Assembly (NCBI RefSeq): GCF_937981295.1 | Contig: NZ_CALJPC010000087.1 | Coordinates: forward strand, 1 to 64,000 | Source of the DNA: an uncultured Campylobacter sp. | GTDB lineage: Bacteria; Campylobacterota; Campylobacteria; Campylobacterales; Campylobacteraceae | Direction: 5' to 3' | DNA: 64,000 bases | Shown here: positions 26,417 through 34,952 of the stretch, in pieces | Layout: each line of letters begins with the position of its first letter | Position numbering within the stretch: position 1 is the first letter of the stretch | The notes under the pieces: model-generated | What the model was told of the DNA's origin: nothing | Seen by the model: only the letters and a program-made list of their open reading frames with translations | Database searches by the model: none | Program-made: the position numbers and the translations under genes

Positions 26417-27040
26417 TTTATCGCAAAATATTTTAGCATTGCTTTAGGCGGCGGAATTTCGCGAGCGAGGTTGCGGGTGCAGAGGGTACGACGGTGCAGC
26501 TAAAATTTAATAGGCAGAAAGGCGGCGGCACGGTAAAATTAATAAGCGCGGGGCGGCTAAATTTCGTTTATACAAACACCGCAATGCGGTGGAATTTAAA
26601 TGGTATGGATAGGCAAAATTTCGCCTACGATAGCAGAATGAAACGGCAAACGCAGCGGTGCGGTTAAATTTATCGCGCAAATACAGCGAGCAATATGGCG
26701 AGGGGCTAGCGCGGAATAGCGAGCCGTAGTGACGGAACGGCAAAATTTAAAATAGCCGATTGGCGCGGAAACAGCGCGTGAAAGTCCGCTAAATTTAACC
26801 GCTGCGAGTGGATTTGGTAACACATACGGCAACGCGATAAAACGATCTACAAAGTAGTATTTTAAAATTTTGCTGACGTAAGCGTATGAAATTTTATAAG
26901 CACCAGCGCGATAATGCCGCGCGCTCGGCAATACGACGAAATTCTATCAATGGCGGGCAAATAAAATAGATACGCGGGCAATACGGCGAAATTTAACCGA
27001 CACGAATAAATAAAATTTCATCGGCGATACACAGCGAGAT
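26417..27040 (+). other. Gene-free gap with AAATTT-type words
   Basis: No supported gene. The sequence alternates GCGGCACGGTAAAATT-like blocks with AAATTTAA words. Short open frames occur on both strands but lack ribosome binding sites and familiar products. Confidence 0.5.
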
Positions 27041-27049
27041 TGATATCAT

Positions 27050-27335
27050 CGCAGCGGGATCGGTATGACGTTACGGCAAGATCAGCACTATCACAGCAGA
27101 AAGATCGGCGACACAGTAGTTACATCAAACGCTACAGCAAGATCTGCGCTATTGCGGCAGCAAAGTCAACGCCGTTGCAGTAAGTTCGGTGCGGCTTTAC
27201 GATAAAATCGGCACCGCAGTAGTAAATTAATAGTGTCGCAGTAAGTTTGGTGCGACACTGCGGCAAAATCGGCGCTGCAGTAATAAAATCGACGCTGCCA
27301 CAGCAGCAAGATCAGCGTCATTGCGACAGATCGGC
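27050..27335 (+). repeat. Degenerate tandem-like repeat block
   Basis: A theme of the form GCAGTAATAAAATCGGCGCT recurs imperfectly about ten times, for example at GGCACCGCAGTAGTAAATTA, GTGTCGCAGTAAGTTTGGTG and GCGCTGCAGTAATAAAATCG. Spacing is about 25-30 bases. It is non-coding and lies downstream of the TSUP permease gene. Confidence 0.55.
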
Positions 27336-27439
27336 GAAGGCTCATAAAATTTTACGCGAAATTTTATACGAAATCCTGTATAAAATTCTATGATTTTGGC
27401 TTGAAATTAACCCGCGATCGACCCTCAACCAGTCTGTAA

Positions 27440-28201
27440 TTAACTTGCAATCAGTCCGTAAAGTAGCTTTAAAATCGTGGCGGCAACGACGAGCAGAAGC
27501 ATCTTGCGCACAAATTTCACGTCGCATCTCATCACGAGGCTTGAGCCTGCGAAGCTACCCGCGATCTGCCCGACCGCCATCACCGCTCCGACGAGCCATA
27601 AAATCTGCCCGCCGATGATAAAAACGCCCAAAGAGACGATGTTTGAGGTGAAATTTAAAACCTTCGTGTGTGCGACCGCCTTTTTCATATATAGCCCTAA
27701 AATTCCCACGAGTGCAAACGTCCAAAACGAGCCCGTACCAGGGCCGAAAAATCCGTCGTAAAACCCCAAAATAAGCCCGAAAATCGCGTAAAAGCTCTTT
27801 TTTGACATCTTGGGTTTGGCGGGCGCTTCGCCTAGGTTTGGCGAAAAAATCATATAAAAGAAAAGCGCCAGCAGCAGGATCGGAATGAGGTAGTTTAGGA
27901 ATTTCGCATCGATTAGGAGTAGGACATAGGCGCCGACGAGTCCGCCTATGAACGTAAAAACCACGCCCCGCAAGATCTCCGCGGCATCGACATAGCCCTT
28001 GCGGATGAAATTTAAAGCGGCGGTGAAGCTTCCGAAGCTGCCTTGAAATCTATTTGTGGCGATCGCTACATGCGGCGGAACGCCCACGGCAAGCAGCGCA
28101 GGCAGCGATATCAGCCCGCCGCCGCCCGCGATCGAGTCGATAAATCCGCCGAAAAACGCCGCTGCAAAAAGCACCGCAAACTGCCAAAGTTCAAGCTCCA
28201 T
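27440..28201 (-). CDS. TSUP family permease (TauE/SafE-like)
   Basis: Integral membrane protein of 253 residues, about eight hydrophobic segments in two homologous halves. GGFIDSIAGGGGLISLPALL near the N-terminus and GFYDGFFGPGTGSFWTFALV in the second half are the paired TauE/SafE signatures. Members export or import sulfite, sulfoacetate or related organic anions. The substrate here is unknown. It is a single gene with no sulphur-metabolism neighbours in the window. Confidence 0.92.
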   Translation of the reverse strand: MELELWQFAVLFAAAFFGGFIDSIAGGGGLISLPALLAVGVPPHVAIATNRFQGSFGSFTAALNFIRKGYVDAAEILRGVVFTFIGGLVGAYVLLLIDAKFLNYLIPILLLALFFYMIFSPNLGEAPAKPKMSKKSFYAIFGLILGFYDGFFGPGTGSFWTFALVGILGLYMKKAVAHTKVLNFTSNIVSLGVFIIGGQILWLVGAVMAVGQIAGSFAGSSLVMRCDVKFVRKMLLLVVAATILKLLYGLIAS

Positions 28202-28311
28202 TTTTGTCCCTTTTTAATTTCCAATATTTTACAAAAGGTGAACTTAAATTTTAACCGCCGTACATCGCAATAGCAAATCGTATGCTATAATAGTAAAAAA
28301 TAAGGATAAAA

Positions 28312-28932
28312 ATGAATAGTTTCAAAAAAATCATAGATCTGATTTTAAAAATTTTCATCATAAGCGTATCTATTTTAGGGGCAATCATCATATTAATAAT
28401 AGCATTTATTATTGCGTCAATTTATTTAAAACCATATAATGATTTTTGGAACGTAAAGAGCAATAATTTTGAAGAATTGAATATTTTAACAGACAATGCA
28501 GATATGGATGGATTACTTTTGTATCGTAGAAAAATTCAACCAAATGCCGCAGATAGTCTAGATGAAATCTGCTATGTTCATTACGTAAAGTTAAATTCTA
28601 CTAACGGCATAGCAGAAAAGAAACTCATTGAAAACGGCTACAAACCCTCCAATAAATCCAATTGTGTCGCTCAAGATAGCAATCTAACGGAATTCAAAAA
28701 AATCACGTTTGCGGCGCCGTTTTTTCATTATCTAGGCTATAGTGATATATTTGATAAAATATATTTAGTCTATGGCTCAACAGCTCACTTAGATGTATCT
28801 ACCATAAGCGCAAAAAATGGACAAATCTGGCAAAAGCAAGGACACGAAATTATTATCTATCCAGGAGAAAATATAATTCAAAAGAATAGACTGTTCTCCG
28901 AATGCTTCGGTCCACTTGGTATGTGTAATTAA
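28312..28932 (+). CDS. Membrane-anchored hypothetical protein, AT-rich
   Basis: A 206-residue protein with one strong N-terminal membrane segment (about residues 10-40) and a soluble, probably periplasmic remainder with four or more cysteines. I recognise no domain. The coding sequence is clearly more AT-rich than the neighbours (many AAA, AAT, ATA and TTA codons), which suggests acquisition from a lower-GC donor. The start is preceded by AAGGATAAA. It stands alone between two minus-strand genes. Confidence 0.7.
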   Translation: MNSFKKIIDLILKIFIISVSILGAIIILIIAFIIASIYLKPYNDFWNVKSNNFEELNILTDNADMDGLLLYRRKIQPNAADSLDEICYVHYVKLNSTNGIAEKKLIENGYKPSNKSNCVAQDSNLTEFKKITFAAPFFHYLGYSDIFDKIYLVYGSTAHLDVSTISAKNGQIWQKQGHEIIIYPGENIIQKNRLFSECFGPLGMCN

Positions 28933-28940
28933 AACTGAAA

Positions 28941-29708
28941 TCAATCGGCCAGTAAAGGTAAAATTTTATCTATCTCGCCGCTCTGTCCGAGGCGATACAG
29001 CGCGAAGTCGTATTTGATGGGATCGCTCGGATCGAAGCGCCTTAAGCTTTGCGTAAGCTGCAAAACCGCCTCAAAATCGTAACTCTTGCGATCGATCAGC
29101 CCAAGCTTAAGCGAAACTTTATGCGTGTGGGTATCGAGCGGGATGAGGAGGCGCGATTTTTCGATCTTTTTGTACAGCCCCAGATCGATGTCGCTGTCGC
29201 GCACCGCCCAGCGCAGGAAGAGATTGTAGCGCTTATACGGCGACGTGGGCTTTTGCGCGAAGCCGCGCCCGAAAAAAAACTCATACCCAGGACTGCGGTA
29301 GGGATTTAATCTGTAAATCTCGCCGATTAAAAAATTTATCCCATCCTCGATCCGTCCGCTTTTTTGCATGCCGCGAAGCACGCTTTCTTCGATGCTAAGG
29401 CTATTTTTAAGCCGCTTTAAAGTTATAAAAATTTCAGCGACGTCGCGCGGGCTTTGAAATCTATATTTTTTGCCCGCAAGCTCCGCGCCAATGCGCTCAT
29501 CGCTTGCGTCCAAAAGCGAAAAATCAAGCGAGTGGAGGAATTTTAAAATTTGAGCCGCGTTACCGTAAGCAAACAACGCGCAGATGAGCGCTACGACGTC
29601 GTTTCGATGTCCCTTTGCGACCTGCAGCGGATCGGGCGCGCCGAAAAGATCCGCGTCGCAATTTTTCAAATCGGCGTAATAATCTAAAATCTGCTTTAAG
29701 CTTTTCAT
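28941..29708 (-). CDS. TIGR02757 (DUF2400) family protein
   Basis: A 255-residue protein matching the TIGR02757 family, common in Campylobacterota and Bacteroidetes and of unknown function. Recognisable segments are DPLQVAKGHRNDVVALICALFAYGNAAQI, SPYKRYNLFLRWAVRDSDIDLG and LLIPLDTHTHKVSLKLGL, which recall the helix-hairpin-helix DNA glycosylase superfamily in which the family is placed. It overlaps rsmD by four bases (ATGA), so both are likely cotranscribed. Confidence 0.85.
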   Translation of the reverse strand: MKSLKQILDYYADLKNCDADLFGAPDPLQVAKGHRNDVVALICALFAYGNAAQILKFLHSLDFSLLDASDERIGAELAGKKYRFQSPRDVAEIFITLKRLKNSLSIEESVLRGMQKSGRIEDGINFLIGEIYRLNPYRSPGYEFFFGRGFAQKPTSPYKRYNLFLRWAVRDSDIDLGLYKKIEKSRLLIPLDTHTHKVSLKLGLIDRKSYDFEAVLQLTQSLRRFDPSDPIKYDFALYRLGQSGEIDKILPLLAD

Positions 29709-31171
29709 TTTGCGTAGTAGCTCATCGTCGTAGCGCCGAATTTACGCGATTTAAGCAGCGCGAAATCGCCGATTTTAGGCGGCAGCTCAAGCTCGCTCAT
29801 ATGCTCGATCGCGATTAGCAGCTCGCACTGCACGGAGCTCAGGCGCGCTATCAGCGCCAGCACTCGCTCGTAAATCTCGCCAAAGCCCTGCCTGATCGCA
29901 AACGGCGGATCCAGATAGACAAACACTCTGCGCGCGGGATCGGAGACGGAATTTTCACTAGAATTTGCGGTATGGCTTTCGCTAGAATTTGCAGCAGAAC
30001 ATTTGCCTAAATCGTTTGCGGTAGAGCTTTCGCCTAAACCGCAGGATAAATTTTCGCGGGAGTTGGCGCCAGAATTTTTTCTTAAACCGCGGGTTAAATT
30101 TACGTTCGGACGCGAATTTTCTTTGCAGCTAGCGGCAAAATTACCACTAGAATTCGCAGTGGAATTTTTTCTTGAATCATAGACGAAATTTGCGCTTGAA
30201 TGTAAATTTTCTCCACAACCCGCGTCAAAATTTTCGCTCAAATTTAAGCTTTCTTTCTCTTCACAGCTCGCGCCTAAGCTCGCACCGCGATTTGCGTCAA
30301 AATTAGAACTTACGCCGCATTTTGAGCTTAAATTTACGTTGCAATTAACGGTCTCGGTGCCGCTTGCATCGTATTGCGAAGCGGAGCTCGCGTCAAACTT
30401 TTCGCTAAAGCTCGCGGCGTCCGTAGCTAGCGAATCCACGCAGTATTTTATGCTAGTAGCACCCGCGTAATCGAGAATCTGGGCACAACCGCCAAAGCTC
30501 TCATCGCCTGCGTAATCACCATTTGCGCCGCTCTGCGCGCCATTTTGCGCTCTGTCAGACATACTACTTCGCGTGCTGCATTTAGCCAAATCTTTCACGC
30601 CGCTTTGCGTGTCGCTTTCCGCTCCGATGCCTTGCGCGGCGCAGTATCCGTTCTCGCCCTGCTCTACGCTACTAAAGCTTTTGCGACAACCCTCTTTTTC
30701 GCTGCTTAAATTCTCACAGCAGGCGGCATCGGAAGCGCGGTTTTTGTCTAAATTTTTGCCGCTCAAATTTAGCGAATTCGCGCCCGAGCGTCCGTTCATA
30801 TCCGCTTGTAGCTCATGCAAAATTTCGCTCAGTCGCTCGAAGCAATCGCCCAAAATCGCATTTGCGCCGAGCCCGAAAAGCTCGAAATTTTTCCGCATTA
30901 TCTTATGCGCGGCAGCGTCCTTTTCGATCGCATAAACGTTTTTTGCGCCGTTACTTAGCGCTTCAAGCGCCATCGCGCCGCTACCGCCGAAGCACTCGAT
31001 AAACGCCGCGCCGCGCAACTCCGCCCGCCAAGTATCGAAAAACGAACCCTTTACGATGCTTTTCGTGCTGCGCGTGCTCGAAAGTGCGGGCAGAGCGAGC
31101 TTTTTGCCCTTATAAATGCCGCTTGAAATTTGCGTAAAGAGCGTGCCGTCAGGTTTGGAAAATTTAGCCAT
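29705..31171 (-). CDS. rsmD: 16S rRNA guanine-966 N2-methyltransferase RsmD with a giant low-complexity insert
   Basis: RsmD methylates G966 of 16S rRNA. The normal protein is about 190 residues; this one is 488. Residues 1-125 hold the usual N-terminal part (SGIYKGKKLALP, KGSFFDTW, FIECFGGSGAMALEALSNGA), and residues 414-488 the rest, including the catalytic LDPPF and the C-terminal FGATTMSYY. Between them about 285 residues of Ser/Asn/Ala/Glu/Cys-rich low-complexity sequence are inserted in frame, for example NSSENSVS, CGENLHSSANF. The site is a loop between the SAM-binding half and the DPPF strand. The reading frame is intact throughout, so the protein is probably made. Overlaps the upstream 31164 gene by eight bases. 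Confidence 0.9.
   Translation of the reverse strand: MAKFSKPDGTLFTQISSGIYKGKKLALPALSSTRSTKSIVKGSFFDTWRAELRGAAFIECFGGSGAMALEALSNGAKNVYAIEKDAAAHKIMRKNFELFGLGANAILGDCFERLSEILHELQADMNGRSGANSLNLSGKNLDKNRASDAACCENLSSEKEGCRKSFSSVEQGENGYCAAQGIGAESDTQSGVKDLAKCSTRSSMSDRAQNGAQSGANGDYAGDESFGGCAQILDYAGATSIKYCVDSLATDAASFSEKFDASSASQYDASGTETVNCNVNLSSKCGVSSNFDANRGASLGASCEEKESLNLSENFDAGCGENLHSSANFVYDSRKNSTANSSGNFAASCKENSRPNVNLTRGLRKNSGANSRENLSCGLGESSTANDLGKCSAANSSESHTANSSENSVSDPARRVFVYLDPPFAIRQGFGEIYERVLALIARLSSVQCELLIAIEHMSELELPPKIGDFALLKSRKFGATTMSYYAK
29936..30796 (-). repeat. In-frame repeat-rich insert within rsmD
   Basis: DNA coding for residues of about 126-412 of RsmD. It contains many copies of short words such as GAATTTTC, GAATTTGC and AAATTT, the same words that fill intergenic gaps in this window, with loosely repeated protein units (S)EN(L/S/F), NSS, ANS and G(A/E)NL. 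Confidence 0.7.
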
Positions 31172-31490
31172 TTTGCCTTCTTAAAATTTCGATGATTTTT
31201 GCCTTAAACTCATCAAACAGCGCACAAATTTCCTCTTCCGCCGCGTCGTATTCGCTAAGATCCTGCTTTAGCGAGCCTTGAAAATCTTCTAACTTCGATA
31301 GCAGAGTATTCTTTGAGAACGGTAGCGCCAAATCTCCGCCCTCGCCGATCAAAAATAGCGGTTTTGCCGAGCTTTGCGGCTCATCGCTTATCACAAAGTC
31401 GCAATCCTGCGCGCTTACGGTATGGTCCTTCAAAAATAGCTCCAGCGTCTTTTGCAAAATTTCGCAGTCGCAATCGATAAAAGCTTTCAT
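31164..31490 (-). CDS. Hypothetical protein upstream of rsmD
   Basis: A 108-residue soluble, acidic protein with a hydrophobic core region and a helical C-terminus (EEEICALFDEFKAKIIEILRR). I recognise no family. It starts at ATG 31490, overlapping the midA-like stop as TGATG, and its end overlaps rsmD by eight bases. This tight packing between two real genes supports expression and suggests a conserved local operon. Confidence 0.65.
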   Translation of the reverse strand: MKAFIDCDCEILQKTLELFLKDHTVSAQDCDFVISDEPQSSAKPLFLIGEGGDLALPFSKNTLLSKLEDFQGSLKQDLSEYDAAEEEICALFDEFKAKIIEILRRQNG

Positions 31491-32581
31491 CAAAGCCCCT
31501 TTTTAAATTTTATCATCTTAAACTTCTCGCCAAACTCCGCGCGCAGGTGATTGAACTGCAAAAGCGCGTTGTGATAGCCCTTCTCGCCGCTTTTTTGCAT
31601 AAAAAGCTCTAAAAGCTGGACCGCGCCGAAGTCTATCAAAGCCGCGATCTGTCTTTTAAAATCCGTCGTCACGGCGCCCGCGTCCTCAAACGCCGCGCGT
31701 AAAATTTCAAAATTTACGTCGTAGGTAAGATCGCTTTTGCCGTAAAAATCGCTCAAGTTTTGCACCTCAAAGAAGCTAAAAACCTCGTGGTTTCGGTAAA
31801 TCCGCAGGCTAAAATCGCCGCTAGAGCCCATCTGTCCGTAATCAAAGACGATGAAATAAAACCGCTGCGCGCTGGCACAAATTTCGCGCGCGAAGCGAAA
31901 GTATCCGATCGGGATTTCGCCGCGCGATATGCCGAATCTGCGTGCGAGGGTCAAAATTTCGCGTTCTTTTATGGGGGCAAATTTTACCGCGCCGCTTTCG
32001 ATAAAAAGCATATTTTCGCCGTCCACCGCCTCGCATTTAAAGGCGTCGAAAAGCTCGTTTGCCACAAAGATCGCATCTTTAAATTTCGCCTCGTGTACGC
32101 TCGCAAAGTGCTTTAGCGCGATTTCGTCACCGAAGCTCTCTGCAAAGCTCGCTCGCTGTAACTCGCGCAGGCGCTCGTGCGGCTCGATAATCGCAAAGCT
32201 AAATTTATCAAGCGCCGCCGCACCGCCCAGCGTAAAGATCGCTTGCGCTATGTCGCAAAGCAGCCGCCCGTCGTGCGAGCCGATCTCTACGATAGCGATT
32301 TTGGCGCTCTTTTGCGGCTTTTTTGCAGGCGCAGCGTCTAAATTTAACTCGCTCGCCGCAAGGTTTTGCCGCGACCTATCTGGGTTCGCCGCCGCGTCTA
32401 GGCTTAACTCTTGCGCCGCGCAAAAATCCGCGCTTAGGCGTAAAATTTCGCGTGCGATGCAGATCCCAAAAAAGCTTCCTACGCTTACGGCAGTGTAAAA
32501 ATCGCCGATCTTGCCGATTTTAGCGGCATTTGCGTAGTAACTCTCGTTAAGCCAGCCCTCGAAAAAATCGCTAAATTTCAC
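31490..32581 (-). CDS. SAM-dependent methyltransferase, MidA/NDUFAF7 family (COG1565)
   Basis: A 363-residue member of the COG1565 family, whose eukaryotic member NDUFAF7 methylates an arginine of complex I subunit NDUFS2. Motifs are GDFYTAVSVGSFFG near residue 26, IVEIGSHDGRLLCDIAQAI (SAM site), VANELFDAFKC and FIVFDYGQMG. A 35-residue Asp/Ala/Asn-rich stretch with two similar LDAA-type units lies just before the SAM motif and looks like another inserted linker. Overlaps argD by four bases. The substrate in this organism is unknown. Confidence 0.85.
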   Translation of the reverse strand: MKFSDFFEGWLNESYYANAAKIGKIGDFYTAVSVGSFFGICIAREILRLSADFCAAQELSLDAAANPDRSRQNLAASELNLDAAPAKKPQKSAKIAIVEIGSHDGRLLCDIAQAIFTLGGAAALDKFSFAIIEPHERLRELQRASFAESFGDEIALKHFASVHEAKFKDAIFVANELFDAFKCEAVDGENMLFIESGAVKFAPIKEREILTLARRFGISRGEIPIGYFRFAREICASAQRFYFIVFDYGQMGSSGDFSLRIYRNHEVFSFFEVQNLSDFYGKSDLTYDVNFEILRAAFEDAGAVTTDFKRQIAALIDFGAVQLLELFMQKSGEKGYHNALLQFNHLRAEFGEKFKMIKFKKGL

Positions 32582-33747
32582 GCCCGCACTATCTCGTCCA
32601 GGCTCTTGCGCAGGCGCGCAAAGCCCTCTTTGATCTCCGGTTTTTTGATATTTAGCGCAGGCAAAAATCTAAGGGTGCGCTTGCCGGATTTTAGGATCAA
32701 AAGTCCGTTTTGCAGGGCTTTGTTAAAGATCTCGCTCAGATTTTTTTCATCGCGCAGCACGAGGCCTTGCATCAGACCGAGCCCCACGCGCTTTTCGATC
32801 AGGCTAGGATAGTCTGCGGCGAGCCCGTCTAATTTTTTGATAAATCTTTTTATAGTCTTATCAAGCTTGCCGCTCGCTTTTAAAAACTGAAGCTGCGAAA
32901 GCACCGCAAGCGCCGTAGAGGTCGCCAAAAAGTTACCGCCGAAGGTGCTGCCGTGCTCGCCCGGAGCGAAAATGTTTTGCTGCGCCACGCACGCGCCGAT
33001 CGGCACGCCGCCCGCAAGACCTTTGGCAAAGGTGATGATGTCGGGGCGGATATCGTAAATTTGCGACGTCGCGAACTCGCCCGTGCGATATACGCCGCAC
33101 TGCACCTCATCGGTGATCAAAAGCAGCTTTTTCTCTTTCAAAACCGCCGCCAGCCTTTGCACGCTCGCCTTATCCAGAGGCTTGATACCGCCCTCGCCCT
33201 GGACTAGCTCGATCATCACGGCGACGCTGTTTTCATCGATATGCGCGATGATATCCTCGATATCGTCGAAAAATTTAAATCCGGGCATATAGGGCGCAAA
33301 AATTTCCGGATGAAATTTTTCCTGCCCGGTAGCTTGCAGCGTCGCTAGCGTGCGGCCGTGGAAGGAATTTCGCAGAGTTAGAATTTCAAATTTCTTATTA
33401 GGGAAGTTTACTGTGCCGTATTTACGCGCCATTTTGATCGCCGCTTCGTTCGCCTCCGCGCCAGAGTTACAAAACACGGCGTAACTGCGATACCCCAAAA
33501 GCTCGCTAATCTTTTGAGCCAGGGCTTCTTGAGGCAGAATTCTATAGATATTTGAGCCGTGGATGATCTGCGCAGCTTGCGTGCCGATCGCTTCTAAGAC
33601 GATTTCGTTTGCGTGCCCCAGGCAGTTTACGCCGATGCCCGCGCCAAAATCCACGTAGTCCTTGCCCGCTTCATCATAGACTATCGAGCCCTCGCCTCTT
33701 ACTAGCGCTACGTTTACGCGCGCAAAATTATCCATCAAATAGTTCAT
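32578..33747 (-). CDS. argD: Acetylornithine aminotransferase
   Basis: PLP-dependent class III aminotransferase of arginine biosynthesis (N-acetylornithine and 2-oxoglutarate to N-acetylglutamate semialdehyde and glutamate). The 389 residues are standard length. Motifs are YVDFGAGIGVNCLGHA, FCNSGAEANEAAIKMARKY, NSFHGRTLATL, LLITDEVQCGVYRTG and ITFAKGLAGGVPIGA with the PLP lysine. Starts at ATG 33747, overlapping the upstream gene by four bases; a second in-frame ATG four codons later is possible. It may also act on succinyl-diaminopimelate, as in many bacteria with one such enzyme. Confidence 0.94.
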   Translation of the reverse strand: MNYLMDNFARVNVALVRGEGSIVYDEAGKDYVDFGAGIGVNCLGHANEIVLEAIGTQAAQIIHGSNIYRILPQEALAQKISELLGYRSYAVFCNSGAEANEAAIKMARKYGTVNFPNKKFEILTLRNSFHGRTLATLQATGQEKFHPEIFAPYMPGFKFFDDIEDIIAHIDENSVAVMIELVQGEGGIKPLDKASVQRLAAVLKEKKLLLITDEVQCGVYRTGEFATSQIYDIRPDIITFAKGLAGGVPIGACVAQQNIFAPGEHGSTFGGNFLATSTALAVLSQLQFLKASGKLDKTIKRFIKKLDGLAADYPSLIEKRVGLGLMQGLVLRDEKNLSEIFNKALQNGLLILKSGKRTLRFLPALNIKKPEIKEGFARLRKSLDEIVRA

Positions 33748-34361
33748 TTTTTATACTCCACTTTAGGCAGATGCCAAGATTTGTAATAAGCCACCATGCG
33801 AAACGCAACCCCTAAAACCAGCAAAATAAGCACCGAAACTACGCCGCTAAGCCCCAATCCATCAAGCACGAAATATATCAAGCCCACGCCCATGCTTATC
33901 GTGCCATAAAGCCCCGTATGTAAAAACCACGGCACTTCGTTCAGCAGTACGTCGCGTAAAATGCCGCCGCCCACGCCGTTGCAAAATGCGATTAGCACCA
34001 CGCCAAAAACATTATGATTATAGCTTAGCGCAACCATCGCTCCCACGATCGAAAAGCTTACGACGTCGATCGCATCGGTTAGAATAAATAAAAATTTACC
34101 CTCCAAATCGCGGTTTTCGTAAAGTTTGGCAAAAATGGCTACGGCGCTTACCGCGAGCACGATGGTTACGGGCGCGTAGTGCGTGAACGAGTAGATCTCG
34201 CGACTTACCAAGGTATCGCGCATGATCCCGCCGCCAAGCGCAGTCAAAAACGCCGCGATAAAGATCCCAAGCCAATCGCAGCCCTTCTTTACGCCGAATA
34301 AAAACCCGCTAAGCGCCGCCGAAGCGATGCCTACGCACTCAGTAAGCTCTAAAATACTCAT
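33744..34361 (-). CDS. TRIC-family membrane protein (YadS/UPF0126)
   Basis: Integral membrane protein of about 205 residues with seven hydrophobic helices, of the trimeric intracellular cation channel family. Two repeats of the family pattern are visible: GGGIMRDTL and GGGILRDVLL, each preceded by glycine-rich helices. The start was placed at MSILELTECVG (34361) because the upstream in-frame extension lacks hydrophobic-segment character typical for the family. The ribosome binding site is weak. Overlaps argD by four bases. Prokaryotic members conduct potassium or other cations; the role here is unknown. Confidence 0.85.
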   Translation of the reverse strand: MSILELTECVGIASAALSGFLFGVKKGCDWLGIFIAAFLTALGGGIMRDTLVSREIYSFTHYAPVTIVLAVSAVAIFAKLYENRDLEGKFLFILTDAIDVVSFSIVGAMVALSYNHNVFGVVLIAFCNGVGGGILRDVLLNEVPWFLHTGLYGTISMGVGLIYFVLDGLGLSGVVSVLILLVLGVAFRMVAYYKSWHLPKVEYKK

Positions 34362-34439
34362 ATCACAAACCGCTAAAATCCTTTTAAAAACGCATTTTAC
34401 AACAACTAAATATAAATTTGGGTAAAGCGTAGCTGGCAA

Positions 34440-34952
34440 AATTTAGGAGTGGCGGTATAAATTTAAAGCGGCGGATAAAATTTGAGCGCGGCGAATTAAA
34501 ATTCTACGAGATAGAATTTTGCGAGACATAATTTCGCTAGGTAAAATTTTATGCGGCAGAATTCTACGCGAATAAAATACGGCGTCGCTTCCGCGTAAAT
34601 ATAAAATTTAGACTTGAAATTTCTTGAAATTTATAAATGCCCGCGGGATAAAATTTCACAGAACTTTATTTCAGCTAAAATATACGGCGTCACAGCCTGG
34701 CGCAAATTTTAGCTTTAAATTTACGGCACGTGCGCGCTAGAAATAATTTAGCGCCAACGAGACCGGCTTTATATTTGCAGCTAACAGCGCATAAATTTTG
34801 ATTTGAAATTGCGCCCTTGTTTTGGCGCCGTGTTTTGCCGCTATAAAATTTTATGAAATTTTACGACGACCTAGCCCGCGTGGAATTATACGTAAAATTT
34901 TAAAATTTAGCGGTCGAATTCTGCGTGGAATTTTACGCCGAGCCCCGCTAGA
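34440..34952 (+). other. Gene-free gap dominated by AAATTT words
   Basis: About 510 bases with dense, overlapping AAAATTTT, GAATTTTGCG and GAATTCTACG variants. No open frame of note. It is one of the purest examples of the intergenic word pattern. Confidence 0.6.

Noticed and set aside
27050..27335. Possible CRISPR array
   Set aside because: The repeats are imperfect, spacing varies, and there are no unique spacers or cas genes.
30573..30935. A 120-codon plus-strand frame opposite rsmD
   Set aside because: An antisense shadow of the rsmD insert; Ser/Leu-rich by complementarity.
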